Shown: positions 1-6,475 of the stretch, in pieces | Position numbering within the stretch: the stretch's first letter is position 1 | Layout of the letters: each line of letters opens with the position of its first letter | From: Hyphomicrobiales bacterium | GTDB taxonomy: Bacteria; Pseudomonadota; Alphaproteobacteria; Rhizobiales; Devosiaceae | NCBI GenBank assembly: GCA_026989045.1 | Contig: JALSJY010000004.1 | Location: 1-7,127 of the forward strand | Length of the DNA stretch: 7,127 nt | Reading direction: 5' to 3' | Notes under the pieces: model-generated | Seen by the model: only the letters and a program-made list of their open reading frames with translations | Databases searched by the model: none | What the model was told of the DNA's origin: nothing | Translations under genes and position numbers: made by a program

Positions 1-72
1 ATTAAAGCTATGGCACAAGAGCATTCTATTTCAGTATATGGGGTAAGTCTGAACCATGCAGGGGCAGGCTAA
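1..72 (+). CDS. lpxI: C-terminal end of probable LpxI (UDP-2,3-diacylglucosamine diphosphatase), partial
   Basis: Frame 1 is open from the left edge to a TAA at 70-72 and encodes 23 residues, ending SVYGVSLNHAGAG. The identification rests on two points. Alphaproteobacteria that lack LpxH use LpxI (DUF1009) for UDP-2,3-diacylglucosamine hydrolysis and usually carry lpxI just before lpxB. In addition, LpxI proteins commonly end with a short helix followed by a strand of the form 'xxxVxGV'. The visible fragment is too short to show catalytic residues. LpxI would yield lipid X plus UMP in the cytoplasm, supplying one of the two LpxB substrates. The stop codon abuts the lpxB ATG with no gap, and the purine-rich AGGGGCAGG stretch in the last codons (60-68) serves as the lpxB ribosome binding site, so the two genes are very likely cotranscribed and translationally coupled. 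Confidence 0.7.
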   Translation: MKAMAQEHSISVYGVSLNHAGAG

Positions 73-1197
73 ATGAAAGCTAGGAAACAAATTTTTATCC
101 TTGCTGGTGAGCCATCGGGTGATAAAGTTGGCGCTGATCTAATTACTAGATTAACATCAAAGGGTGACTTTGATTTTATAGGTGTTGGCGGTCAAAAATT
201 ACAACAAGCAGGGATAAAATCCATCTATCCAATGAGTGATTTATCGGTGATGGGTTTTGCAGATGTTATCTTGCGTCTGCCAAAATTATTATTTCGCAAT
301 TGGCAAACGGCACGTTTTATTCTTAAGCAAAGCCCAGATTTAATTGTGCTAATTGACTCGCAGGTTTTTTCAACCATGCTTGCTAAAAGACTTAGGAAAG
401 CTGGTTATAAAAGACCAATTATTCTTTATGTCGCTCCAGCCGTTTGGGCATGGAAGCCAGAGCGTGCAGCTAAGCTTGTTGGTGTGTTTGATGAAATTCT
501 TGCTGTTTTGCCTTTTGAGCCAAAAGTTATGAAAAAGCTAAATGGACCTAAAACCAGCTATGTTGGCCACCCAGCTTTATCTCTTATTAAAAGCCATGCG
601 CGACCAAAAAACAAAGGCCTAATTGCTTTATTTCCAGGTAGTAGGGCAGGTGAAATCAAACGTCACATGCCTTTGTTTGAACATCTAGTTAAGGCTTTAA
701 AAAACCATAAGAATATTACAGGGTTTGTGTTACCAACTCTTCCTCATTTAGCTGATAATTTACGAATTCAGGTTCGTCAGTGGGACGTTGATGTTGAAAT
801 TATCGTTGAGCAGAAACAACGAGAGCAAGCAATGGAAAACACAATATTATCGGTGGTGACAGCTGGCACTATTTCACTCGAACAAGCACTTGGCGGCGTG
901 AATATGGTTGGCACTTATATACCTGATAAAATTATGCACAAACATTATATCAAAGCTGGTAAGCCAATGATTGCTTTGCCAAATATTATTTTATCTCAGC
1001 AAATAGTACCTGAAATATATCCACCTGGTGAGAGGGCTCAAGCGCTAATTAAAGCAAGCCTTGAGATGCTTGAAGATGAAGAAAAACGAACGTCCCAAAG
1101 CCTAGCATTTGCTAAAATGCGACTAGCGTTAGAAAATGGTGAAGAGGAAGAAAATAAGCAAGACCCTGAGAATAGGGTGCTTGCTTATTTAGACTGA
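73..1197 (+). CDS. lpxB: Lipid-A-disaccharide synthase LpxB
   Basis: This is a 374-residue glycosyltransferase (GT19 family; usual length about 380-395) that joins UDP-2,3-diacylglucosamine to lipid X, giving lipid A disaccharide 1-phosphate at the inner face of the inner membrane. Visible family motifs in order: AGEPSGD at residues 11-17, VMGFADV at 59-65, the acidic loop LID at 93-95, YVAPAVWAWKPERA at 119-132, LPFEP at 146-150, VGHP at 164-167, LFPGSRAGEI at 186-195, TAGTISLEQAL at 263-273 and LPNIIL at 302-307. D95 and R191 align with E. coli D98 and R201, residues I recall as needed for activity. The usual P-D/E-F after the acidic loop reads Q-V-F here (97-99). The ATG at 73 directly follows the previous stop codon and has AGGGG eight bases upstream. 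The last 14 codons fold into a terminator-like hairpin. Its product implies a lipid A-bearing outer membrane. Confidence 0.97.
   Translation: MKARKQIFILAGEPSGDKVGADLITRLTSKGDFDFIGVGGQKLQQAGIKSIYPMSDLSVMGFADVILRLPKLLFRNWQTARFILKQSPDLIVLIDSQVFSTMLAKRLRKAGYKRPIILYVAPAVWAWKPERAAKLVGVFDEILAVLPFEPKVMKKLNGPKTSYVGHPALSLIKSHARPKNKGLIALFPGSRAGEIKRHMPLFEHLVKALKNHKNITGFVLPTLPHLADNLRIQVRQWDVDVEIIVEQKQREQAMENTILSVVTAGTISLEQALGGVNMVGTYIPDKIMHKHYIKAGKPMIALPNIILSQQIVPEIYPPGERAQALIKASLEMLEDEEKRTSQSLAFAKMRLALENGEEEENKQDPENRVLAYLD
1152..1190 (-). terminator. Stem-loop terminator of gltA inside the 3' end of lpxB
   Basis: Bases 1152-1162 pair with 1180-1190 (11 bp), then after a single bulged G at 1179, bases 1163-1167 pair with 1174-1178 (ACCCT/AGGGT, 5 bp), closing a six-base loop GAGAAT. 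Read on the minus strand, the hairpin begins 10 bases after the gltA stop codon and is followed by a pyrimidine-rich tract (TTATTTTCTTCCTCTTC, which includes the end of the stem), the form of an intrinsic terminator. On the plus strand the stem is followed only by AGACTGATATTT, and it lies within translated lpxB codons 361-373, so termination of lpxB there is less certain. The structure is read directly from the sequence; the function is inferred. Confidence 0.8.
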
Positions 1198-1200
1198 TAT

Positions 1201-2490
1201 TTAGCGTTTAGCTATATCTGTGTAATCACGTCTTGTTGCACCTGCATAAAGTTGTCTTGGGCGGCCAATTTTCTTTTGAGGATCACCAATCATTTCTTTC
1301 CATTGTGAAATCCAACCAACAGTGCGTGATAGTGCAAAAATTGCAGTAAACATAGAGGTTGGAAAACCAATAGCATCAAGAATAATGCCAGAATAAAAAT
1401 CAACATTGGGATAAAGTTTGCGATCTACAAAATATGGGTCTTCAAGCGCAATTTTTTCTAATTCTTTTGCAACTTGTAGAGTTGGATTATTTTCAACTCC
1501 CATTAATTCAAGCACTTCTTTGGCCGATTGTTGCATGACTTTTGCGCGTGGATCATAGCTTTTATAAACTCTGTGACCAAAACCCATAAGGCGGAAGGGG
1601 TCTGATTTATCTTTTGCACGTGCAACAAATTCTGGAATACGATCAACGGTGCCAATTTCGCGCAACATATTCAAAGCTGCTTCATTTGCTCCACCATGTG
1701 CAGGTCCCCATAAACAGGCAACACCAGCAGCAATGCAAGCAAATGGATTTGCATCAGATGAGCCTGCTAGCCTCACAGTGGAAGTTGAAGCATTTTGCTC
1801 ATGGTCAGCATGAAGTGTAAAAATTTTATCCATAGCATTAGCAATTACAGGATTTACTACATATTCCTCAGCAGGAACAGAAAAGCACATGTGTAAGAAA
1901 TTTGAAGCATAATCCAAATCATTTCGCGGATAAACATAAGGCTGGCCGATAGAGTATTTATAAGCGGCGGCAGCAATTGTTGGTAATTTTGCAATCATAC
2001 GAATAGATGCAATTTCACGCTGATCGGGGTCACTTACATCAATACTATCATGATAAAAAGCTGCCATAGCACCCACAACACCACATACAATTGCCATTGG
2101 GTGTGCATCCCGTCTAAAGCCTGAGTAGAATTGGTGCATCTGCTCGTGTAGCATTGTGTGATTTGTTACTCGCTCTTCAAATGCTGCAAGTGTTTTTGCA
2201 TCGGGTAATTCTCCATAGAGCAATAAATAGCAAACCTCTAAATAATGGCTATCCTCAGCTAATTGATCAATTGGATAGCCACGATAAAGCAACTCACCTG
2301 CATCACCATCAATATAAGTGATTGTGCTATCGCAAGCTGCGGTAGAGGTAAAACCTGGATCATAAGTAAACATGCCAGTTTTTGCATAAAGCGAGCGGAT
2401 ATCAATTACATTGGGCCCTACCGAGCCGCTTAACACATCAAACTCATAAGTTTTTCCATCAAGTGTGAGAGTTGCTTTTTTATTCGACAT
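1201..2490 (-). CDS. gltA: Type II citrate synthase
   Basis: The 429-residue protein condenses oxaloacetate with acetyl-CoA to citrate and CoA, the entry step of the TCA cycle, in the cytoplasm. Length and sequence match the hexameric type II enzymes of Gram-negative bacteria, including the N-terminal beta domain (FTYDPGFTSTAACDS at about 41-55). The catalytic triad is intact: H265 in WGPAHGGANEA, H306 in MGFGHRVYK and D364 in PNVDFYSG, corresponding to E. coli H264, H305 and D362. The HADHEQNAST block is at 227-236. The ATG at 2490 has GGAG (2501-2504 on this strand) ten bases upstream and gives the expected N-terminus. The gene converges on lpxB with 3 bp between stop codons and is 179 bp downstream of gltX in the same direction. 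A promoter-like sequence in that gap suggests it is also transcribed on its own. The protein closely resembles Bartonella GltA as I remember it. Confidence 0.98.
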   Translation of the reverse strand: MSNKKATLTLDGKTYEFDVLSGSVGPNVIDIRSLYAKTGMFTYDPGFTSTAACDSTITYIDGDAGELLYRGYPIDQLAEDSHYLEVCYLLLYGELPDAKTLAAFEERVTNHTMLHEQMHQFYSGFRRDAHPMAIVCGVVGAMAAFYHDSIDVSDPDQREIASIRMIAKLPTIAAAAYKYSIGQPYVYPRNDLDYASNFLHMCFSVPAEEYVVNPVIANAMDKIFTLHADHEQNASTSTVRLAGSSDANPFACIAAGVACLWGPAHGGANEAALNMLREIGTVDRIPEFVARAKDKSDPFRLMGFGHRVYKSYDPRAKVMQQSAKEVLELMGVENNPTLQVAKELEKIALEDPYFVDRKLYPNVDFYSGIILDAIGFPTSMFTAIFALSRTVGWISQWKEMIGDPQKKIGRPRQLYAGATRRDYTDIAKR

Positions 2491-2557
2491 GTTTTTATTT
2501 CTCCGTGCTAATGTGCTCTTTTATTTCATAGCCTTCAAATAGTATAATTAAGATAAT

Positions 2558-2586
2558 ATTATATGAATCAGTGACTAGTGACTTAA
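2558..2586 (-). promoter_or_regulatory. Putative gltA promoter
   Basis: On the minus strand a perfect TATAAT (2563-2558) lies about 70 bases before the gltA ATG. Exactly 17 bases upstream is TTAAGT (2586-2581), which matches the -35 consensus TTGACA at only three positions. The spacer contains most of a tandem AGTCACT repeat and a GATTC (GANTC) site one base before the -10. A second -10 candidate, TATACT, is at 2546-2541, nearer the gene but without a good -35. The region is very AT-rich, so a chance TATAAT is possible. The main support is its position and spacing. Confidence 0.4.
2570..2583. repeat. Tandem heptamer AGTGACT x2 in the gltA promoter
   Basis: Two perfect abutting copies of AGTGACT (AGTCACT on the gltA strand) occupy 2570-2576 and 2577-2583. 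Each copy is itself a small palindrome (AGT-G-ACT). They sit between, and slightly overlap, the proposed -35 and -10 elements of gltA, a position where a bound protein would block RNA polymerase. No regulator is recognised from the motif. Confidence 0.55.
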
Positions 2587-2669
2587 TATTGGATTTATCT
2601 ATTAGATGCAACTTAAGCAGCATAATTGATATAAATTGAGCAATATCTACGCAATAATAGGTGTAAAAC

Positions 2670-4085
2670 CTAATTTAATTGGTCACTTATCCTCATTATA
2701 CTTTCATCTTTGCCAAGTAGCACCATAACTTCAAAAACACCTAGAGAGATAGCACGACCAGTTAATGCTGCACGTAAGGGCTGAGCAATTTTACCAAGCT
2801 TAATATCTTGTTGTTCTGCAAAGTCTTTCACGCATTCTTTAATCGCATCATTTGTCCACTCTGGTATTTCGGCCAGTTGTTTAACGATTAGTGCAATCAT
2901 TTGACGGTTCTGATCAGTTAATTGTGCTAGTGCTTTTTCTTCCATTAAAAGAGGCCGCTTTGCATAAATAAACTGAGCCAGATTTATTAAATCTAGTATT
3001 GTTTTTGCGCGTGGTTGCAAACTGGGTAGGGCGGCTATTACGCTATTCTTATTTTCACTCAAGCCAATAATGTCATCATTTTGATTTAACTCATTTGCTA
3101 AATCAAGCATGGCTTTATATAAAATTTTAGGAGAAGTTGCGCGAATATACTGCCCGTTAATATTAGCTAGTTTTAAAAAGTCAAATCTTGAAGCGCCTTT
3201 ATTTAAATCATCAAGTTCAAACCATTCGATCATTTGCTCAATAGAAAAAATTTCATCATCACCATGAGACCAGCCAAGTCGTGCTAAATAATTTCGTAGG
3301 GCGGAGGGCAAATATCCCATTTTGCGATAGGCATCAACACCAAGTGCTCCATGGCGTTTTGATAGTTTTGCCCCGTCTGCGCCGTGAATTAGCGGAATAT
3401 GCGCCATATCAGGAATATCCCAACCAAGCGCATTATAAATGACAATTTGCCGCGCGGCATTGGTTAAATGGTCATCACCGCGAATAATATGGGTGACAGC
3501 CATGTCGTGATCATCAACAACAACAGCCAGCATATAAGTAGGTGTGCCATCAGAGCGAAGAATAATAAAGTCATCAAGATTTTCTGTATTAAAAATCACA
3601 TCACCTTGCACATGGTCTTTGACAATGAGCTTTTGATTGGGTGGAGTTTTTATTCTAATAACGGGATCAACTCCTTGTGGGACATTGCTTTCATCAAGAT
3701 TGCGACAACGTCCGTCATATTTTGGTGGGTTGCCCTCCGCCTTTGCTTTTTCACGCATATCACTTAATTCTTGCTGTGTGCAGTAACATTTATAAGCATG
3801 CCCGTTTGCAACAAGTTGATTAGCAATTTCGGCGTGGCGTTGTTTATTGTTAAACTGTGATACTGGCTCGCCGTCCCAAGTAAGGCCAAGCCAATTTAAG
3901 CCATCAAGAATTGCATCAACGGCCTCATTTGTAGAGCGTGCGCGATCTGTGTCTTCAATACGAAGTAACATTTTGCCGCCCATTTTTTTAGCATAAACCC
4001 AGTTAAATAATGCTGTGCGCGCACCACCTATATGCAAGAAACCTGTAGGTGAGGGGGCAAATCTGGTGATAATTTCTTTTGACAT
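2670..4085 (-). CDS. gltX: Glutamyl-tRNA synthetase
   Basis: This class Ib aminoacyl-tRNA synthetase charges tRNA-Glu with glutamate (and possibly tRNA-Gln if the organism uses the GatCAB route, which cannot be decided here). With the chosen start it has 471 residues, the usual length. Numbered from this start, the HIGH-type motif HIGG is at 18-21 in TRFAPSPTGFLHIGG, the ATP-binding RIEDTD at 42-47, IIRGDDHLTNAARQ at 200-213 and the KMSKS-type motif KLSKRHG at 240-246; the C-terminal part is the alpha-helical anticodon-binding domain. A zinc-type C-x-C-x24-C pattern (C100, C102, C127) is present, but the fourth ligand expected two residues later is Asn. The start at 4085 is preferred over an in-frame ATG at 4106 (MFESKTY extension) because family members begin just before ITRFAPSP, GAAAG lies ten bases upstream, and a promoter-like -10 abuts 4106. 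It is divergent from comEC and upstream of gltA. Confidence 0.97.
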   Translation of the reverse strand: MSKEIITRFAPSPTGFLHIGGARTALFNWVYAKKMGGKMLLRIEDTDRARSTNEAVDAILDGLNWLGLTWDGEPVSQFNNKQRHAEIANQLVANGHAYKCYCTQQELSDMREKAKAEGNPPKYDGRCRNLDESNVPQGVDPVIRIKTPPNQKLIVKDHVQGDVIFNTENLDDFIILRSDGTPTYMLAVVVDDHDMAVTHIIRGDDHLTNAARQIVIYNALGWDIPDMAHIPLIHGADGAKLSKRHGALGVDAYRKMGYLPSALRNYLARLGWSHGDDEIFSIEQMIEWFELDDLNKGASRFDFLKLANINGQYIRATSPKILYKAMLDLANELNQNDDIIGLSENKNSVIAALPSLQPRAKTILDLINLAQFIYAKRPLLMEEKALAQLTDQNRQMIALIVKQLAEIPEWTNDAIKECVKDFAEQQDIKLGKIAQPLRAALTGRAISLGVFEVMVLLGKDESIMRISDQLN

Positions 4086-4106
4086 ATAAGTTTTGCTTTC
4101 AAACAT

Positions 4107-4135
4107 ATTAACAGTGAAATTTGGTTTTTTCTCAA
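4107..4135 (-). promoter_or_regulatory. Putative gltX promoter
   Basis: On the minus strand TTGAGA (4135-4130, five of six matches to TTGACA) is followed after 17 bases by GTTAAT (4112-4107, four of six matches to TATAAT). Transcription would then begin near 4100, about 15 bases before the ATG at 4085 and downstream of the alternative ATG at 4106. This would exclude the longer reading of gltX. The region is AT-rich and only 77 bp long, so the match could be fortuitous. Confidence 0.35.
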
Positions 4136-4171
4136 CTAGTGTTTAGCATAGCTATATATGGGCGCAAGCTT

Positions 4172-4179
4172 GAGGGGGA
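4172..4179 (+). promoter_or_regulatory. Strong Shine-Dalgarno fixing the TTG start of comEC
   Basis: GAGGGGGA lies 4 to 8 bases before TTG at 4184, depending on which part pairs with 16S rRNA. An in-frame TAA at 4181-4183 immediately precedes that TTG, so translation cannot begin further upstream, and the first in-frame ATG is codon 72, inside the first membrane segment. The ribosome binding site therefore decides the non-ATG start. Confidence 0.8.
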
Positions 4180-4183
4180 ATAA

Positions 4184-6379
4184 TTGTCAGATTTGAAAGA
4201 AAATCTTTTAATTTCTAAAAAAGCCGACAAGCTAGATATTGTTGCCTTGCAAAAGGGTGAGAATTTTTCGTCTTCACTTTTTGATAAAGAAGTAAACCCT
4301 CCTCAGAATTTATTTCAAAAAGCCATACAAAAGTTTGCAAATCAGGTAAATGTTTCAATTGAGGAAAGACGACTTTTTATTGCTATTCCTTTTGTAATGT
4401 TATTTGGAATTATCCTATATAAAACCCCCCAACATGAGCCTACTACATTTGCAATAATTTTGCTTGGAGTGGTTTTAATTGCAGTTTTGACTTTTTCATT
4501 TTTGCGTAGTGAGGATATTCGCTTAAAATTTTTACTTCTTCCGCTTTTCATTGGCTTTTCATTACTACCAATTCATGGTGCAATATTTGGCACAAAAATG
4601 TTGGATAGGTCTGTTTATGGCCAATATCAAGCAAGGGTAGAAAAAATTCTCTCTAATCGTGATGATGGGCAAAGGGTAATAATTTCTAATATTATAGCTT
4701 TGCAAAAATGGCGTGAAGTTGAAATCGAGAAAGCCAGACTATTTATTCGTAAGGGTGAAATTCTTACTTCTGGTGATATTATTAGCGGCTCGATACGTTT
4801 TACTCCTGTCCCTTCCCCTATTGTTGTGGGTGGATATGATGGTCAGTTTCAATCTTATTTTGACTCAATTGGTGCTTATGCAAGTACAACAAAGCCACCA
4901 AAAATCATTGGTCAGGCTAAAAGAAATCCTATTCGCTTATTTATAGATGAAACGCGAATTGAGATTGCAAAGCGGATAGATAAAATACTACCCATGCAAT
5001 CTGGATCAATCGCCAAGGCATTAACAGTTGGCGATCAAAGCTCGATTGCACCTGAAATACGCAATATTATGGCAGCATCAGGTTTGGCTCATGTGTTAGC
5101 AATTTCTGGTCTGCACTTATCACTTGTCGCGGGAGGTGTGTTTGCTTTTTCTCGCCTTTTGCTTGGCTCCTCATATCGATTTGCACAAAAATATAATGTT
5201 AAAAAAATATCTGCCTTAATTGGTATAATCACGGCTTTATTTTACTTGGCTCTTTCAGGCGCAAGTGTTTCTGCAATCCGTGCAACTGTTATGTTGGTGC
5301 TGATTTTTGGTGCTGTTTTGGTTGGCAGGCGTGCATTGACCATGCGAAATGTTGCCTTTGCAGCAATTTTTGTAATTATCAGTGACCCCGCTTCAGTTTT
5401 TCGGCCATCGTTTCAACTTTCATTTGCTGCCGTTATTGCCTTGGTTGGCATTTATGAAATGATGCAACATAAAAGTGATAAGCAAAAAACTGGTTTTCGT
5501 AAGTTCATCAATTTTTTTGGTGGTTTAGCTAGCACCAGCTTAATTGCAGGGTTAGCTACCGCATTATTTGCGGCCTATCACTTTCAGCAAACCGCACCCT
5601 TGGGAGTGTTAGGAAATCTGGTTGCACTGCCAATAGTAGCATTTATTGTTTTACCATTTGCTTTCATTGGTGTGATTGTTATGCCTTTTGGATTTGAAGC
5701 GGTGTTTTTTCGTGTCATGGGCTTCGCAATAGAGAAAATAATTGAGATTGCCACAATAGTTACAAATTGGAGCGTTGCACTAAATTATAGCCCCTTATTA
5801 TTGCCATCAAGCCTAGTCATTGGCCTGTTTGCCTTTGCTTGGCTGGCATTTTTTAAAACTAGATTTCGCTTGATAGGCATTTTAATTGCCACTTTACTTA
5901 TCGCAACAATTGCAATTGATAAAAGGCCTGATATTTTAATTGCTAATAGCACTAAAGCCATTGCCGTGCGCGGTGAAGTTGCAAATATTGAACAAGAGAA
6001 AAATGATAAAAAATATAGCCTTGCTTTAATCTCAGGACGAGGAGGGAGCTTTGCCGTGAATGCTTGGCAAGAAACCTATCAAGAAGAAATAGGCAAAAAT
6101 TTAGAGGGGCAAAAATGTGACGATTTGGCTTGTTATTTTAAAAGTCCACAAGGATATAGCCTGTCACTAGTGAAGTCTAAACAGGCATTTTATGAAGATT
6201 GTTATGTTGCAGACCTAATAATAACTCGCCTATACGCACCAGATTTCTGTCGCGCTTTAACAAATGTTATTGATCAAAGCGATTTAAAAAAGGGAGGGAT
6301 GCACTGGGTAAAATGGGAAAAAGGAAATTTCATTATACGCAGAGCAGTTACAGATGAAACTCGCCCCTGGCGACCTTGA
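4184..6379 (+). CDS. comEC: ComEC/Rec2-family inner-membrane DNA-uptake channel
   Basis: The 731-residue polytopic membrane protein should carry single-stranded DNA across the inner membrane during natural transformation. Residues 1-60 are polar; hydrophobic segments follow at about 64-80, 90-107 and 113-133. The DUF4131/OB-like region is at about 140-245 (GGYDGQFQSYFDSIGA at 216-231). The Competence domain spans about 270-575, with GDQSSI at 283-288, LAISGLH at 305-311, SVSAIRATVM at 361-370, RPSFQLSFAAV at 407-417 and GNLVALPI at 477-484. The C-terminal metallo-beta-lactamase domain of Bacillus-type ComEC is missing: no HxHxDH motif occurs. Instead a tail of about 150 residues (581-731) ends in TRPWRP, as I recall for alphaproteobacterial members. 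All four cysteines of the protein (C645, C650, C673, C689) lie in this tail. The start is TTG with a strong Shine-Dalgarno. The presence of comEC alone does not show that the organism is competent. It is divergent from gltX and convergent with purB. Confidence 0.93.
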   Translation: MSDLKENLLISKKADKLDIVALQKGENFSSSLFDKEVNPPQNLFQKAIQKFANQVNVSIEERRLFIAIPFVMLFGIILYKTPQHEPTTFAIILLGVVLIAVLTFSFLRSEDIRLKFLLLPLFIGFSLLPIHGAIFGTKMLDRSVYGQYQARVEKILSNRDDGQRVIISNIIALQKWREVEIEKARLFIRKGEILTSGDIISGSIRFTPVPSPIVVGGYDGQFQSYFDSIGAYASTTKPPKIIGQAKRNPIRLFIDETRIEIAKRIDKILPMQSGSIAKALTVGDQSSIAPEIRNIMAASGLAHVLAISGLHLSLVAGGVFAFSRLLLGSSYRFAQKYNVKKISALIGIITALFYLALSGASVSAIRATVMLVLIFGAVLVGRRALTMRNVAFAAIFVIISDPASVFRPSFQLSFAAVIALVGIYEMMQHKSDKQKTGFRKFINFFGGLASTSLIAGLATALFAAYHFQQTAPLGVLGNLVALPIVAFIVLPFAFIGVIVMPFGFEAVFFRVMGFAIEKIIEIATIVTNWSVALNYSPLLLPSSLVIGLFAFAWLAFFKTRFRLIGILIATLLIATIAIDKRPDILIANSTKAIAVRGEVANIEQEKNDKKYSLALISGRGGSFAVNAWQETYQEEIGKNLEGQKCDDLACYFKSPQGYSLSLVKSKQAFYEDCYVADLIITRLYAPDFCRALTNVIDQSDLKKGGMHWVKWEKGNFIIRRAVTDETRPWRP

Positions 6380-6448
6380 GGATTTATGCCACATTGGAGG
6401 GTTTTTTAAAACAAAACTTATGAAACAATATAGAATATCAACCCAAGG

Positions 6449-6475
6449 CAATGTAATTATGCAGCATTTACATTG
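6449..6475. repeat. Inverted repeat in the comEC-purB gap
   Basis: Perfect 8 bp arms CAATGTAA (6449-6456) and TTACATTG (6468-6475) flank 11 bases that themselves contain ATGC-A-GCAT (6459-6467), so almost the whole 27 bp forms a dyad with a two-base bulge at 6457-6458. Neither strand has a T-run after the stem, so it is not a standard intrinsic terminator. It lies between the 3' ends of convergent genes, where a hairpin could halt or protect either transcript. The rest of the 151 bp gap (6380-6530) holds no gene or terminator that I can support. Confidence 0.5.

Noticed and set aside
1614..1820. 68-codon open frame on the plus strand
   Set aside because: It is antisense to the conserved core of gltA, has no family resemblance, and is explained by the codon constraints of gltA.
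2628..2647. GATAT/ATATC inverted repeat in the gltX-gltA gap
   Set aside because: Five AT-dominated base pairs around a 10-base loop; expected by chance in such AT-rich DNA.
2658..2672. Small hairpin TAGGT-TTTAC-ACCTA overlapping the gltX stop codon (minus strand)
   Set aside because: Only five base pairs, with no T-run after it; too weak to call a terminator for gltX.
3468..3767. 99-codon open frame on the plus strand
   Set aside because: It is antisense to conserved gltX sequence, with no ribosome binding site or recognisable protein.
4342..4551. 69-codon frame on the minus strand within comEC
   Set aside because: Antisense shadow of a hydrophobic ComEC segment; its Lys/Ile-rich sequence has no recognised motif.
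4713..4946. 77-codon plus-strand frame within comEC
   Set aside because: Out-of-frame overlap with comEC. The Leu-rich composition comes from frame-shifting AT-rich codons; no break in comEC suggests a real frameshift.
6371..6412. Possible comEC terminator with a run of six T after GGAGGG
   Set aside because: No GC-rich stem of more than four pairs can be formed before the T-run; GTTTT-TT-AAAAC is AT-only with a two-base loop.
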